NCBI GenBank assembly: GCA_002420005.1
Contig: DIHE01000005.1
Coordinates: forward strand, 1-64,000
Direction: 5' to 3'
Origin: Holophagales bacterium UBA5704
GTDB taxonomy: Bacteria; Acidobacteriota; Thermoanaerobaculia; Multivoradales; UBA5704
Length of the DNA stretch: 64,000 bases
A model generated the notes under the pieces. That model had not been told where the DNA came from, made no database searches, and saw only the letters and a list, made by a program, of their open reading frames with translations. A program made the translations under genes and the position numbers. Positions 33,553 through 43,216 of the stretch are shown one piece after another. The first letter of the stretch is position 1; each line of letters begins with the position of its first letter.

Positions 33553-34371
33553 CCGTCCCGGGAAGTCGCCGAAAAAGAAGCAGACGAGCTCTTCCCGGAC
33601 GCTGACGAGGTCAACACTTCCCGAGAAGTCCTCGGGAGATCCGCTTCCAAGCTCTCCCCGGAAGCAGATGGAGTCTCCACTTCCCGGGAGGTCCTCAGGA
33701 CATTGGCTTCCAAGCTCTCCTCGGAAGCAGATGGAGCCTTCACTTCCCGAGAAGTCCTCAACGCATTGGCGGACGAGCTCTCCCGGGAAGCGGATGGGGT
33801 CAACACTTCCCGAGAAGTCCTCAGCGCATCGGCGGCCGGGCTTTCCTCGGAAGCAGATGGAGTCTCCACTTCCCGAGAAGCCCTCTGGACATCCGCTTCC
33901 GGGCCTTCCTCGGAAGCAGATGGAGTCTCCACTTCCCGAGAAGTCCTCAACGCATTAGCGGACGAGCTCTCCCGGGAAGCGGATGGGGTCAACACTTCCC
34001 GAGAAGTCCTCAGCACATTGGCGGACGGGCTCTCCCCGGAAGGGGATGGGACCACCACGTCCCGAGAAGTCCTCAGCACTTCTGGAGCCGGGCAGAGCTC
34101 GGAAGCGGACGGGGTCTCCACTTCCCGAGAAGTCCTCAGCACATCAGTGGGCGGGCTCTCCCCGGAAGCGGACGGGACCACCATGTTCCGAGAAGTCCTC
34201 AGCCCATCTGCAGCCGGGCAGAGCTCGGAAGCGGATGGGACCACCACTTCCCGAGAAGTTCTCAGAGATCAGCGGACGGGCTGACCTCGGAAGCAGACGG
34301 AATCAGCACTTCCCGAGAAGCTCTCACGACATCAGCGGACGGGCTGACCCCGGAAGCAGGTGGGAAGCGCC
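33553..34371. repeat. Minisatellite with exact 63-bp period, about 13 units
   Basis: A TTCCCGAGAAG-type core recurs at 33616, 33679, 33742, 33805, 33868, 33931, 33994, 34057, 34120, 34183, 34246 and 34309, always 63 bp apart; flanking copies at both ends are degenerate. Each unit carries a second related core (CTCYCCGGAAGC) about 36 bp later. The 63-bp period is 21 codons, and long frames are open on both strands, but no start with a ribosome site leads into them and the plus frame breaks at 34284 by a compensated indel. It could be a protein-binding array, a decayed repeat protein gene, or a neutral minisatellite. Confidence 0.9.
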
Positions 34372-34596
34372 CGTTTGGCGCCGTGGAGGCTCCAGGAGGA
34401 GGCGCCGGCAGCACCTCGGCAGCCCGGCAGCGCGTGGCGGCAGAAGGGGCCGGGCCTTCGGCCCATTTCCTCTTGAAAGCCGGCGAGACGCCAGCGCTCC
34501 CAGGGGGCGTGCCCGGCAACTCTGGAGCCGCAACGGGCCGATCGGTGGCTGCCGGAGGGCCGTGCATCATGCCGTTGACAGAAGAAGACAGCCGGC
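34372..34596. other. Intergenic stretch with no gene
   Basis: Between the minisatellite and the membrane-protein gene the sequence is GC-rich and non-coding. It contains GAGACGCCAGCGCTCCC, the kind of short dispersed intergenic repeat whose spurious translation reads GETPALPGG in many genomes. No promoter or RNA was recognised. Confidence 0.4.
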
Positions 34597-35385
34597 TCAC
34601 CTGCCGGAGTGATCCGCAGAGACAGGCCCCCGGCCGGCCGAGCCGATCTCGTGCCCCGTGGCGAGAAGGAGCGTGCTCATCCAGGCATTCTTGGGATGGA
34701 CCAGCGCCACCACCTCCGTCCCGGCCGCGGGCAGGCCCTCCGGCGGCGACACACCCAGCGCCACCCGCGCTTCCGTCCGGGCGAGCTGCACGGGGTGCTC
34801 GAACGCATAGTGCACCACCGCAGCGCCGACAATCCGCGCCCCCGGAACCACCACCTTCTGCACGGTGGCCGGCACCGCCAGCCCGTGGCGCAGAAGCCAC
34901 CGGTCCCACACACGACGTCCCAGGGACATCCACACGAACAGCGCGACGATGCCATTCCAGAACAGGGCGAGGACTCCGGCCTGGAGCAGTTCCCACCAGG
35001 GATGGCCCCAGGCGCCGGTGAGCACTGCGCTGTCCCCACGGGCGCGGCCCGTCACCTTCCGGGGTCCCGAGGCGGCGCGAGCATAGGCTTCCCGGCCGAT
35101 CTCGTCCTCCCGCGTGAAGGTCCGGCCTGCATGCTCGTAGGTCCACTTCATGCTGTAGGAGTCCGATCCCCCGCGGCTCGCGACCCGCTCGGCGCTCAGG
35201 CTCCTTCCCACGACGTCCGTGCCGAAGAGCAGAAGGTCGAGCTGGATCGGGATCGCCAGCAGCATCACCAAGCCCACGAGCGTGTGGGGGAGGCAGAAGA
35301 TCGCCACGAACAGGTTCCCGCGCTCGCTGCCGGTGCGGCGGATCAGGCGGCCTGGTGGCTGTGGAAGCTCCCCGTCCGGAGCCAT
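34597..35385 (-). CDS. DUF3592-like membrane protein
   Basis: A 262-aa protein with two clear membrane segments (about 25-55, FVAIFCLPHTLVGLVMLLAI; and about 133-155, GVLALFWNGIVALFVWMSL) and soluble beta-rich regions after each. YSMKWTYEHAGRTFTREDEI matches the style of DUF3592 proteins, and VVHYAFEHPVQLARTEARV is a second such unit. Function unknown. It lies 7 bp after the acyl-CoA dehydrogenase stop on the same strand, so it could be read in that operon, although no functional link is evident. Confidence 0.65.
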   Translation of the reverse strand: MAPDGELPQPPGRLIRRTGSERGNLFVAIFCLPHTLVGLVMLLAIPIQLDLLLFGTDVVGRSLSAERVASRGGSDSYSMKWTYEHAGRTFTREDEIGREAYARAASGPRKVTGRARGDSAVLTGAWGHPWWELLQAGVLALFWNGIVALFVWMSLGRRVWDRWLLRHGLAVPATVQKVVVPGARIVGAAVVHYAFEHPVQLARTEARVALGVSPPEGLPAAGTEVVALVHPKNAWMSTLLLATGHEIGSAGRGPVSADHSGR

Positions 35386-35392
35386 GGGGTTC

Positions 35393-36547
35393 CTACCTTC
35401 CCATCAACCCCCGGGCAATCACCATCCGCTGCATCTCGCTGGTGCCTTCGTAGATGGTGGTGACGCGCACGTCGCGGTAGAGGCGGGAGATCTCGTAGTC
35501 GTCGTGGAAGCCGTTGCCGCCGTGGATCTGGAGGCTTTCGGCGCAGGCGCGGTTGGCGGCTTCCGAGGCGTAGAGCTTCGCCTGGGCGGCGAGGCGGCCG
35601 GCCTGGGAGGTGTGCTCTTGCGCGGCGGCGGTGTGGGTGAGGAGGCGCGCCGCGGCGAGGTCGGTGGCGATCTGGGCGATGCGGAACTGGATCGCCTGGT
35701 GCTGGGCGATCGGCACGCCGAACTGCACCCGCTCCTTGGCATAGGCGACCGCCAGCTCCAGGGCGCGCCGGTGGATGCCCACCGCCTGCGCCGCGATCCC
35801 CAGGCGGGAGTGGTCGAGCGTGCCGAAGGCGACCTTGAGCCCCTGGCCTTCCTCGGCGAGGAGGTTCGCCGCCGGGATGCGGCAGTCCGAAAAGTAGATC
35901 TGGGCCGTGCGCGACGCCTTGAGCCCCATCTTCTCCTCCGGCTGGCCGACGGAGAAGCCCGGCGCATCCGCCGGCACCACGAAGGCGGAGAGGCCCCGTT
36001 TGCCGGCGTCCGGGTTGGTGCGGGCCACGACGACGAAGTACTTGGCGAAGCCGGCATTGGTGATCCAGGCCTTCTCGCCGTTGAGCACCCAGGCGTCGCC
36101 GTCGCGGCGGGCCGTGGTGCGGAGGCTCCCCGCATCGCTGCCGGCGCCGGGCTCGGTGAGACCGAAGCCGCCGAGGGCGGCGCCGGAGGCGAGCGGCGGC
36201 AGCACCCGGTTCTTGAGCTCCTCGCTCCCGTAGCGGACGATGGGCCAGCAGCAGACCGAGTTGGTGACGCTCATCGTCACCGCCGTCGCCGGGCAGACAC
36301 GGGCGATCTCTTCCACCGCCAGGCAGTAGCTCAGGGCGTCGAGACCGGCGCCGCCGTAGGCCTCCGGGACCATCATGCCGAGCAGGCCCATCTCCCCCAT
36401 CTCGCGCAGGATCTCGGCGGGAAACTCGTGGTGACGGTCGCGCTCGGCGACGCCTGGGCGGATGCGTTCCTCGGCGAAGCGGCGGACCTCGGAGCAGAGC
36501 AGCTCCTGGTCCTCGGTCAGCGAAAAATCGACGCTCCCGGAGGCCAT
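35393..36547 (-). CDS. Acyl-CoA dehydrogenase
   Basis: A 384-aa FAD enzyme of normal length. GLTEPGAGSDAGSLRTTA binds flavin and substrate, and IYEGTSEMQRMVIARGL carries the catalytic glutamate. It oxidises acyl-CoA to enoyl-CoA and passes electrons to ETF. It follows a second acyl-CoA dehydrogenase with a 5-bp gap, forming a two-enzyme operon. Chain-length or branched substrate cannot be assigned. Confidence 0.93.
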   Translation of the reverse strand: MASGSVDFSLTEDQELLCSEVRRFAEERIRPGVAERDRHHEFPAEILREMGEMGLLGMMVPEAYGGAGLDALSYCLAVEEIARVCPATAVTMSVTNSVCCWPIVRYGSEELKNRVLPPLASGAALGGFGLTEPGAGSDAGSLRTTARRDGDAWVLNGEKAWITNAGFAKYFVVVARTNPDAGKRGLSAFVVPADAPGFSVGQPEEKMGLKASRTAQIYFSDCRIPAANLLAEEGQGLKVAFGTLDHSRLGIAAQAVGIHRRALELAVAYAKERVQFGVPIAQHQAIQFRIAQIATDLAAARLLTHTAAAQEHTSQAGRLAAQAKLYASEAANRACAESLQIHGGNGFHDDYEISRLYRDVRVTTIYEGTSEMQRMVIARGLMGR

Positions 36548-36552
36548 CGGCG

Positions 36553-37695
<1,143 letters not shown>

Positions 37696-37704
37696 GGTGG
37701 TGGG

Positions 37705-37716
37705 ATCGTATACAAT
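37705..37716. promoter_or_regulatory. Divergent -10 candidates between acyl-CoA dehydrogenase and small gene
   Basis: ATCGTATACAAT contains TACAAT on the plus strand (11 nt before ATG 37728) and TACGAT on the minus strand (9 nt before ATG 37695). It is the only AT-rich spot in the 32-bp intergenic gap. Confidence 0.35.
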
Positions 37717-37727
37717 CTCCGGCCACC

Positions 37728-38003
37728 ATGAAAGCCACCACGACCACCCTCTCGTATACCGACCCGGAGATCCGCAGCTACCTGCCCAGCGGATGGAACC
37801 TGACCGCCGACGGCCCCGGAGCCTGGGACGCCAAGAAAGGCGTCTGGCGCACGATGATCATGGACAACGTCGATTTCGACTATCCGGTCGAGGTCAAGCC
37901 GGAGGAGGCGACGGCGCTCGGCCGCCTCGCCGCCCTGCGCAAGGCGATCGACCGCGTCCACCGCGAGCGGCTGGGCAAGCGGATCGGCCCCCTCAACCTC
38001 TGA
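37728..38003 (+). CDS. Conserved-looking small protein of unknown function
   Basis: A 91-aa soluble protein beginning MKATTTTLSYTDPEIRSYLP and ending RHRERLGKRI-like basic residues before GPLNL. Codon use is normal for the window. No signal peptide, membrane segment or known motif. It is divergent from the acyl-CoA dehydrogenases and convergent with the tryptophan dioxygenase gene. Confidence 0.65.
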   Translation: MKATTTTLSYTDPEIRSYLPSGWNLTADGPGAWDAKKGVWRTMIMDNVDFDYPVEVKPEEATALGRLAALRKAIDRVHRERLGKRIGPLNL

Positions 38004-38010
38004 GCCCCCT

Positions 38011-38043
38011 CCCCGTCCCTCCCCCGCAGAGCGGGAGAGGGCG
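38011..38043. repeat. GC-rich palindrome of the dispersed intergenic type
   Basis: CCTCCCCCGC-AGA-GCGGGAGAGG pairs into a hairpin between two convergent genes and resembles the pair at 9252-9346. It may double as a terminator. Confidence 0.5.
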
Positions 38044-38064
38044 CCTCCGCCCGCCCGAAGAGGG

Positions 38065-38847
38065 TCAGAGGGAGGTGCGGATCGTCCAGAGATCGGGGAA
38101 CAGGGGCTTGAACAGCGTGCTGCGCAGGTACTCGGAACCGGCGGAGCCGCCGGTACCGGTCTTCATCCCGATCGTCCGCTGCACCATCTTGACGTGGCGG
38201 TAGCGCCACTCCTGGAGCCCTTCGTCCAGATCGACCATCCGTTCGCAGATCTCGCGGCCGGCGGGGTCTTCACGGTAGACCTGGACGAGGATCTTCTGCA
38301 CCCGCTCGTCTTCGGCCGGCGGCAACGCCGGGTCGCGCTCCAGCACGTCCGCCGGGATGGGATAGGCGTTCAGGGAAAGGAAGCGGAGAAAGCTGGCGTA
38401 GAGGCTGGGCCGGTTCCTCTCCTCCAGCAGGCGCCGCATCTCCTCGCCGCCTTCGGGCATCCACTGCAGCACCTCGGGCCGGCGGTGGCCCAGGACGTAC
38501 TCGAACAGCCGGAACTGGAAGGACTGAAAACCGCTCGCGCTGTCCAGGCGGTAGCGGAAGCTGTTGAAGGAGACCGGTGTCATGGTCTCCAGAACGTCCA
38601 CCTGGGCCACCAGCGTCTTGAAGATGGTCAAGATCCGCTTGAACGCGGAGTGCGCCTGCGGCGCGTCGCCCAGCGTGAGGCTGTGCCGCAACAGCTCCGC
38701 CTCGTGCAGGACCTGCTTGAACCAGAGCTCGTAGACCTGGTGGATGATGATGAACAGCATCTCGTCGTGCTCCGGGCCGTCCGACGCGGGGGTCTGCAGG
38801 CCCAGGAGCTCGTCGATGCGCAGATAGGAGTTGTAGGTTCGAACCAA
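38065..38847 (-). CDS. kynA: Tryptophan 2,3-dioxygenase
   Basis: A 260-aa heme enzyme. TYNSYLRIDELLGLQTP and HDEMLFIIIHQVYELWFKQ match the active-site helices, YRHVKMVQRTIG contains the proximal heme histidine, and GTGGSAGSEYL is the substrate loop. It converts L-tryptophan to N-formylkynurenine. The start is TTG 38847, supported by GGGAGG 4 nt upstream. No other kynurenine-pathway gene is in the window. Confidence 0.95.
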   Translation of the reverse strand: MVRTYNSYLRIDELLGLQTPASDGPEHDEMLFIIIHQVYELWFKQVLHEAELLRHSLTLGDAPQAHSAFKRILTIFKTLVAQVDVLETMTPVSFNSFRYRLDSASGFQSFQFRLFEYVLGHRRPEVLQWMPEGGEEMRRLLEERNRPSLYASFLRFLSLNAYPIPADVLERDPALPPAEDERVQKILVQVYREDPAGREICERMVDLDEGLQEWRYRHVKMVQRTIGMKTGTGGSAGSEYLRSTLFKPLFPDLWTIRTSL

Positions 38848-38897
38848 GAGGCCTCCCTGTCAGTCAGGGGCAGGCTATGGGATCGAGGCGGGCGGGG

Positions 38898-39986
38898 TCA
38901 ACCGGGAATGAGATGGACCGCGGTCGCCTTGACCAGACAGGCGACCGGCACCCCGGGAGCGAGCTCGAGCTCATCACAGGCCAGGCTGGTGACGAGAGCC
39001 GCGAGAGGGAATCCACAATCGACGACGACCCGCACGAGAGGCCCTTCCGGCACCAGAGCCAGGACACGCCCTTCCAGATGGTTGCGGGCACTCGTCCGCG
39101 ACGGCCCGCCCCGCTCGAGGAGAACCTCCTCGGCCCGGATGCTCACCATCACCTCTGCGCCGTCTTCGAGCCTTCCGAAGTCTGCCGCCACGAGGCGCAC
39201 AGCCCCCACCTCGACCTGGAGGAGGCCCTCGGATGCCGCCACGATCCGGCCCGGAACCACGGTTTCCACGCCGACGATCTCGGCCACCGAGAGATCTCCG
39301 GGCCGCCGGAAGACCTCATGCACCAGGCCGTCCTGGAGGATCCGCCCGCCGTTCACGATGAGCATCCGGTCGCCCAGAACGAGAGCCTCCGTCCGGCCAT
39401 GGGTGACGACCAGGGTCGGAATCTTGAGGTGGGAGAGGAACGTCCGGAGCTCGCGCCGCAACAGGGAACGTGAGGCGGCGTCCAGTGCGGAGAGAGGCTC
39501 ATCGAGCAGAAGGAGCCGCGGTTCTGTGGCGAGGGCCCGGGCGAGCGCGACCCGCTGGCGCTGGCCGCCCGAGATCTGCGAGGGCAGGCGCCGTTCGAGC
39601 CCTTGCAGGCCGAGCATCTGAGCGAGCTCGGCGACGCGGCCCGCCCGCACCCGGTGCGGCCCGCGCAGACCGTAGCCGATGTTCCCCTCCACCGTGAGGT
39701 GCGGAAAGAGCGCATACTCCTGAAACAGGTAGGCCACCCGCCGGGCCTGCGGCGGGATGCAGATTCCCCGGGCCGCATCGTGCCAGGTTTCGTCTCCAAA
39801 ATGGATCGAGCCCCGATCCGGCCGCTCGAGTCCCGCCAGACACCGGAGGATGGTCGTCTTCCCCGAGCCGGACGGCCCGAAGAGTACCGTCACCGAGGGC
39901 ACGTCCGCGGCAATGGCGAACCGGGCCGAAACCGCCGGCCCACCGGGGTATTGTTTGGTGAAATCGGCTACCAGCTCAAAGGCCAT
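38898..39986 (-). CDS. modC: Molybdate ABC transporter ATP-binding protein
   Basis: A 362-aa ATPase. Walker A is GPSGSGKTT (37-45), the signature ISGGQRQRVALARAL, Walker B LLLLDEPLSALD, and switch VVTHGRTEAL where most relatives have THD. The C-terminal part (about 290-362) is a Mop/TOBE domain that binds oxyanion, as in ModC. It overlaps modB by 19 bp and is last in a modABC operon on the minus strand. Confidence 0.92.
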   Translation of the reverse strand: MAFELVADFTKQYPGGPAVSARFAIAADVPSVTVLFGPSGSGKTTILRCLAGLERPDRGSIHFGDETWHDAARGICIPPQARRVAYLFQEYALFPHLTVEGNIGYGLRGPHRVRAGRVAELAQMLGLQGLERRLPSQISGGQRQRVALARALATEPRLLLLDEPLSALDAASRSLLRRELRTFLSHLKIPTLVVTHGRTEALVLGDRMLIVNGGRILQDGLVHEVFRRPGDLSVAEIVGVETVVPGRIVAASEGLLQVEVGAVRLVAADFGRLEDGAEVMVSIRAEEVLLERGGPSRTSARNHLEGRVLALVPEGPLVRVVVDCGFPLAALVTSLACDELELAPGVPVACLVKATAVHLIPG

Positions 39987-40645
39987 GAGCTCCGCGTCCG
40001 CCGTTGGAGTCCGTAGGTGAAAGCCAGGACGACGAGAGACAGCCCGAGAAGCAGCAGAGAGGTCTGCCCGGCGGCCGCATAGTTCAGAGCCTGTACCTCG
40101 TCATAGATCGAGACCGACACCGTGCGGGTGACGCCCGGCAGGTTGCCCCCCACCATGAGCACCACGCCGAACTCACCCAGTGTATGGGCGAAGCTCAAGA
40201 CGATGCCGGCCAGGATGCCGGGCCGGGCCAGCGGCAGGGTCACGCGGAAAAAAGTGCGGGGCCGGGACACTCCGAGAGACCAGGAGGCCTCCACCAGGCG
40301 CCGGTCCACCGCCTGGAAAGCCGCTGCAAACGGCTGCACGGCGAAGGGAAAGCTGTAGAGGACGGAGGCCAGGAGAAGGCCCTGGAAGGAAAAGGGCAGT
40401 GTCCGCCCGGTGGCATCGAGATACAACGCACCCAGAGGGCTCTGCGGGCTCACGGCGAGCAGAATATAGAACCCGAGGACCGTCGGCGGAAGCACGAGCG
40501 GCAGCGCCACCACGGCCTCGACGAGGAACTTGAAGCGCCAGGGAGAAACGGCGAGCCAATACGCGACCGGGACTCCGACGAGGAACAGCACCAGGCTCGT
40601 CCACGCGGCGAGCCGAACGCTCAGCATGATGGCGACCCAGTCCAT
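39968..40645 (-). CDS. modB: Molybdate ABC transporter permease
   Basis: A 225-aa permease with five to six membrane helices and the EAA loop EASWSLGVSRPRTFFRVTLPLARPG. VVALPLVLPPTVLGFYILLAVSP is the classical ModB signature. It follows modA after 6 bp. Confidence 0.94.
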   Translation of the reverse strand: MDWVAIMLSVRLAAWTSLVLFLVGVPVAYWLAVSPWRFKFLVEAVVALPLVLPPTVLGFYILLAVSPQSPLGALYLDATGRTLPFSFQGLLLASVLYSFPFAVQPFAAAFQAVDRRLVEASWSLGVSRPRTFFRVTLPLARPGILAGIVLSFAHTLGEFGVVLMVGGNLPGVTRTVSVSIYDEVQALNYAAAGQTSLLLLGLSLVVLAFTYGLQRRTRSSWPLSW

Positions 40646-40651
40646 CGGCTC

Positions 40652-41491
40652 TTACTGCGCAGGAAGATCGAAGCCGTACTTCCTCAGCACCTCTCGGCCG
40701 GCAGGGCCGAGGACGAACGCCCGAAAGGCCTGAGCCGCCGCGGGATCGCGCGCCCATTTGAGCAGGACGCCTCCCTGCTCCAGGGGAGGATAGGCATCCT
40801 GCGGAACCGTCCAGAACCGGCCTTCCTTCTGAAGAGCGGGAGCGAGGGCGAGGGACAGCGCGATCACCCCCGCCTCGGCGGCGCCGCTCTGAACGAACTG
40901 CGCCGCCTGGGAGACGTTTTCCCCCAGAACGAGCTTGTCCTTCACTTCCTCGTAGATCCCCAGCGACCGCAGGGCCGCCTCTGCTGCCCTGCCGTAAGGG
41001 GCATGGCGGGGATTGGCGATCGAGATCCGGCGCACCCGGGGGTCTTTGAGCACCGCGATCCCTTGTTTCTCGATGTCCAGAGGGGAGGACCGCGGCACCC
41101 AGACCACGATGCGGCCGATGGCGTACAGGAACTCGCTGCCGGCGATCGTCACGTCCTGCGCGACCAGCTTCTCGATGAACGCGCGGTCGGCCGAGAAGAA
41201 CATGTCGAAGGGCGCGCGGTTCGAAAGCTGCGAGTAGAAGTTGCCGGAGGAGCCGTAGGTCGGGGTCACCCGCAGGTCCGGCCTCCGTTGGCGGAGCGCG
41301 GCGATGATCTCATCCAGGGCGAACTTCAGGTCCGCCGCAGCCGCCACCGCGACCTCCCCCTTCCCCTCCGCCGCCTCCACCGAAACCGTCCCGCCCGACG
41401 TCCAGGCCAGGAAGCCCGCGACCACCAGGGCCCGGACAACGCCCGCCTGCCCCCGAAGTGCTCCCGAGCTGCCGCGACCCGGCTTCGTCAT
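40652..41491 (-). CDS. modA: Molybdate-binding periplasmic protein
   Basis: A 279-aa substrate-binding protein. ATG 41491 is preferred because GAGGAGGAGATTCG precedes it; a longer frame to 41593 lacks a site. The signal peptide is about 1-38. VAVAAAADLKFALDEI and TYGSSGNFYSQLSNRAPFD are the oxyanion-binding segments of ModA. It captures molybdate or tungstate for the ModBC importer. Confidence 0.93.
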   Translation of the reverse strand: MTKPGRGSSGALRGQAGVVRALVVAGFLAWTSGGTVSVEAAEGKGEVAVAAAADLKFALDEIIAALRQRRPDLRVTPTYGSSGNFYSQLSNRAPFDMFFSADRAFIEKLVAQDVTIAGSEFLYAIGRIVVWVPRSSPLDIEKQGIAVLKDPRVRRISIANPRHAPYGRAAEAALRSLGIYEEVKDKLVLGENVSQAAQFVQSGAAEAGVIALSLALAPALQKEGRFWTVPQDAYPPLEQGGVLLKWARDPAAAQAFRAFVLGPAGREVLRKYGFDLPAQ

Positions 41492-41595
41492 CGAATCTCC
41501 TCCTCCTCGACGTGCGGGGCGCAGTATATCCCAGGGGCTCGTCCACCCGTCCGGCGCCCCTGCGGAAGCCGGCTGCCGAATCCGGGTCCCCATGC

Positions 41596-41601
41596 TACCC
41601 T
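41596..41601 (+). promoter_or_regulatory. Leaderless-type -10 (TACCCT)
   Basis: TACCCT ends 6 nt before GTG 41608 and is the signal that picks that codon over upstream ATGs. Confidence 0.4.
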
Positions 41602-41607
41602 TCCCTG

Positions 41608-41931
41608 GTGCGCCTCCACCTGTTCCAGCCTTTCCGGCTCCAGGTCCGCCTGTCTCTCTGGCTCGTCTGGGCGGCCATCGTGCTCGGGGTCATCACCATC
41701 GGCAACCAGAGCACCGCTCCCAATCCGCCCGCCGGCCTGCTTCTCCTCGGCCTCGGCCTCGTCGCCCCCGGCCTGCTCGCCGCCCTCGCCCTCGCCAGCC
41801 CGGCGCTCTGGGACCTGCTGATCGACGGCGAGGCGGACGCGGCACCGACCCGCAAGCATCTCTACGCCTTCCTCGCCGTCGGCGCCGCGGGCCTCGCGAT
41901 GGCGGGCGTCGCCCTGCAGCGGTTGCTCTGA
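41608..41931 (+). CDS. Small membrane protein of unknown function
   Basis: A 107-aa protein from GTG 41608. It has three hydrophobic segments (VWAAIVLGVITIG, LLLLGLGLVAPGLLAALALA, LYAFLAVGAAGLAMAGVAL) and charged loops containing DGEADAAPTRKH. No known family was recognised. It lies 12 bp upstream of the DegT-family gene and is probably co-transcribed with it. Confidence 0.6.
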   Translation: MRLHLFQPFRLQVRLSLWLVWAAIVLGVITIGNQSTAPNPPAGLLLLGLGLVAPGLLAALALASPALWDLLIDGEADAAPTRKHLYAFLAVGAAGLAMAGVALQRLL

Positions 41932-41943
41932 CCCGGAGCCGGC

Positions 41944-43146
41944 ATGATCCCGCGCAAACGTCTCGACATCGGGTGGATCGACGTGGCGCACGGGATCGCG
42001 GCCTCGCTGGCCCCGCCCCGCCGCGAGGCGGTGGAGACGGTGCTCCGCGAGGTCGCACCGGGCGGCGATCACCGCCTCGCCTGCCTGTCGGTGCGCAGCG
42101 GCTTCGACGCACTGCTCACCGTTCTCGACTACCCGCCCGGCAGCGAGGTCCTGGTCTCGGCGATCACCATCCGCGACATGGTGCGCATCGTCGAAGCGCA
42201 CGGGCTCGTGCCGGTGCCGGTCGATCTGGACCCGCGGAGCCTCCAGGTGCGTCCGGAATCGCTGCAACGGGCCATCGGACCGCGCAGCCGCGCGGTTCTG
42301 GTGGCGCATCTCTTCGGCAGCCGCATGCCCCTCGAACCGGTGCTCGACGTCGCCCGGGCGCATGGCCTGTTCGTCGTCGAAGACGGCGCCCAGGCGTTTG
42401 CGAGTCTCGACGCGCTCGCGCCGCCGCAGGCGGACGTCTCCCTGTGGAGCTTCGGGCCGATCAAGACCACGACGGCGCTGGCCGGCGGCCTCCTCTGCTT
42501 TCGCGATCCCCGTCTCCTCGAACAGGTGCGCCGGCACCAGGACGGCTGGCCGGAGCGGTCGCGGTGGAGCTTCCTCTTCCGGCTGCTCAAATACTCGGTA
42601 TTGATGGCGCTCACCTGGCCGCCGCTCTACACCCTGTTCGTCGCCCTCTGCCGGCTCGCGGGCAAGAGCCACGACGCGGTGATCAGCGCGAACACCCGCG
42701 GGTTTCCGGGGGACGGCTTCCTGCAGCAGATCCGCCACCGGCCGTCGACGCCCCTGCTCGCCCTCCTGGCGCGCCGGCTGCAGCGCTTCGATCCGGCGGC
42801 GATCGCGGCGCGCACGGCGGCGGCGGAGCAGGCGATGGCGGCGATGCCTTTCCTGGAGCGGCCCGGGGACCGGGCGGCCCGCCACACGCATTGGGTGTTC
42901 CCCATCCTCAACGAAAATCCGGTGGCACTCGTAAACACTCTCTGGAAGCAAGGTTTCGATGCGACCCGAGGCGCCTCCAGCCTCCATGTGGTCGGCCCGC
43001 CCGCGGATCGCCCCGAGCTGGCACCTGTGGAGGCGGAACGAACGATGGAGCGGCTGCTCTACCTTCCGGTGTATCCGGAGGTTCCGCAGCGCACCGCCGG
43101 GCGGCTGGCCACCGCACTCGCCAAGATCGCCGCAAACCTTGCTTGA
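41944..43146 (+). CDS. DegT/DnrJ/EryC1-family PLP aminotransferase
   Basis: A 400-aa enzyme of fold-type I. LACLSVRSGFDALLTVLDYP, EDGAQAF and SFGPIKTTTALAGG (PLP-binding Lys174) are the family motifs. Relatives aminate sugar nucleotides for lipopolysaccharide, capsule or antibiotic biosynthesis, usually in glycan clusters. Here there is no glycosyltransferase or sugar-nucleotide gene nearby, which is unusual; a membrane-protein gene precedes it. A hydrophobic stretch (SVLMALTWPPLYTLFVAL, about 218-236) interrupts the fold and could associate with the membrane. Substrate unknown. Confidence 0.8.
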   Translation: MIPRKRLDIGWIDVAHGIAASLAPPRREAVETVLREVAPGGDHRLACLSVRSGFDALLTVLDYPPGSEVLVSAITIRDMVRIVEAHGLVPVPVDLDPRSLQVRPESLQRAIGPRSRAVLVAHLFGSRMPLEPVLDVARAHGLFVVEDGAQAFASLDALAPPQADVSLWSFGPIKTTTALAGGLLCFRDPRLLEQVRRHQDGWPERSRWSFLFRLLKYSVLMALTWPPLYTLFVALCRLAGKSHDAVISANTRGFPGDGFLQQIRHRPSTPLLALLARRLQRFDPAAIAARTAAAEQAMAAMPFLERPGDRAARHTHWVFPILNENPVALVNTLWKQGFDATRGASSLHVVGPPADRPELAPVEAERTMERLLYLPVYPEVPQRTAGRLATALAKIAANLA

Positions 43147-43216
43147 CAGTCTCTCCGGGGCAGCCCTAGTCTGGCTGGAGAGGATCATGGATGTTTCGGT
43201 CTGACAGGAGGTCTTC

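Noticed and set aside
33463..34284. Open frames through the minisatellite on both strands read as a 21-aa-repeat protein
   Set aside because: No ribosome site or start leads into either frame. The frame breaks by a compensated indel in the last unit and the minus frame continues antisense through the GNAT gene. I keep it as a DNA repeat, not a gene.
33553..34371. CRISPR array
   Set aside because: There is no conserved repeat alternating with unique spacers; the whole 63-bp unit is repeated. No cas gene is present.
34440..34540. Small ORF with GETPALPGG-type translation
   Set aside because: This is the well-known spurious translation of a dispersed intergenic repeat, not a gene.
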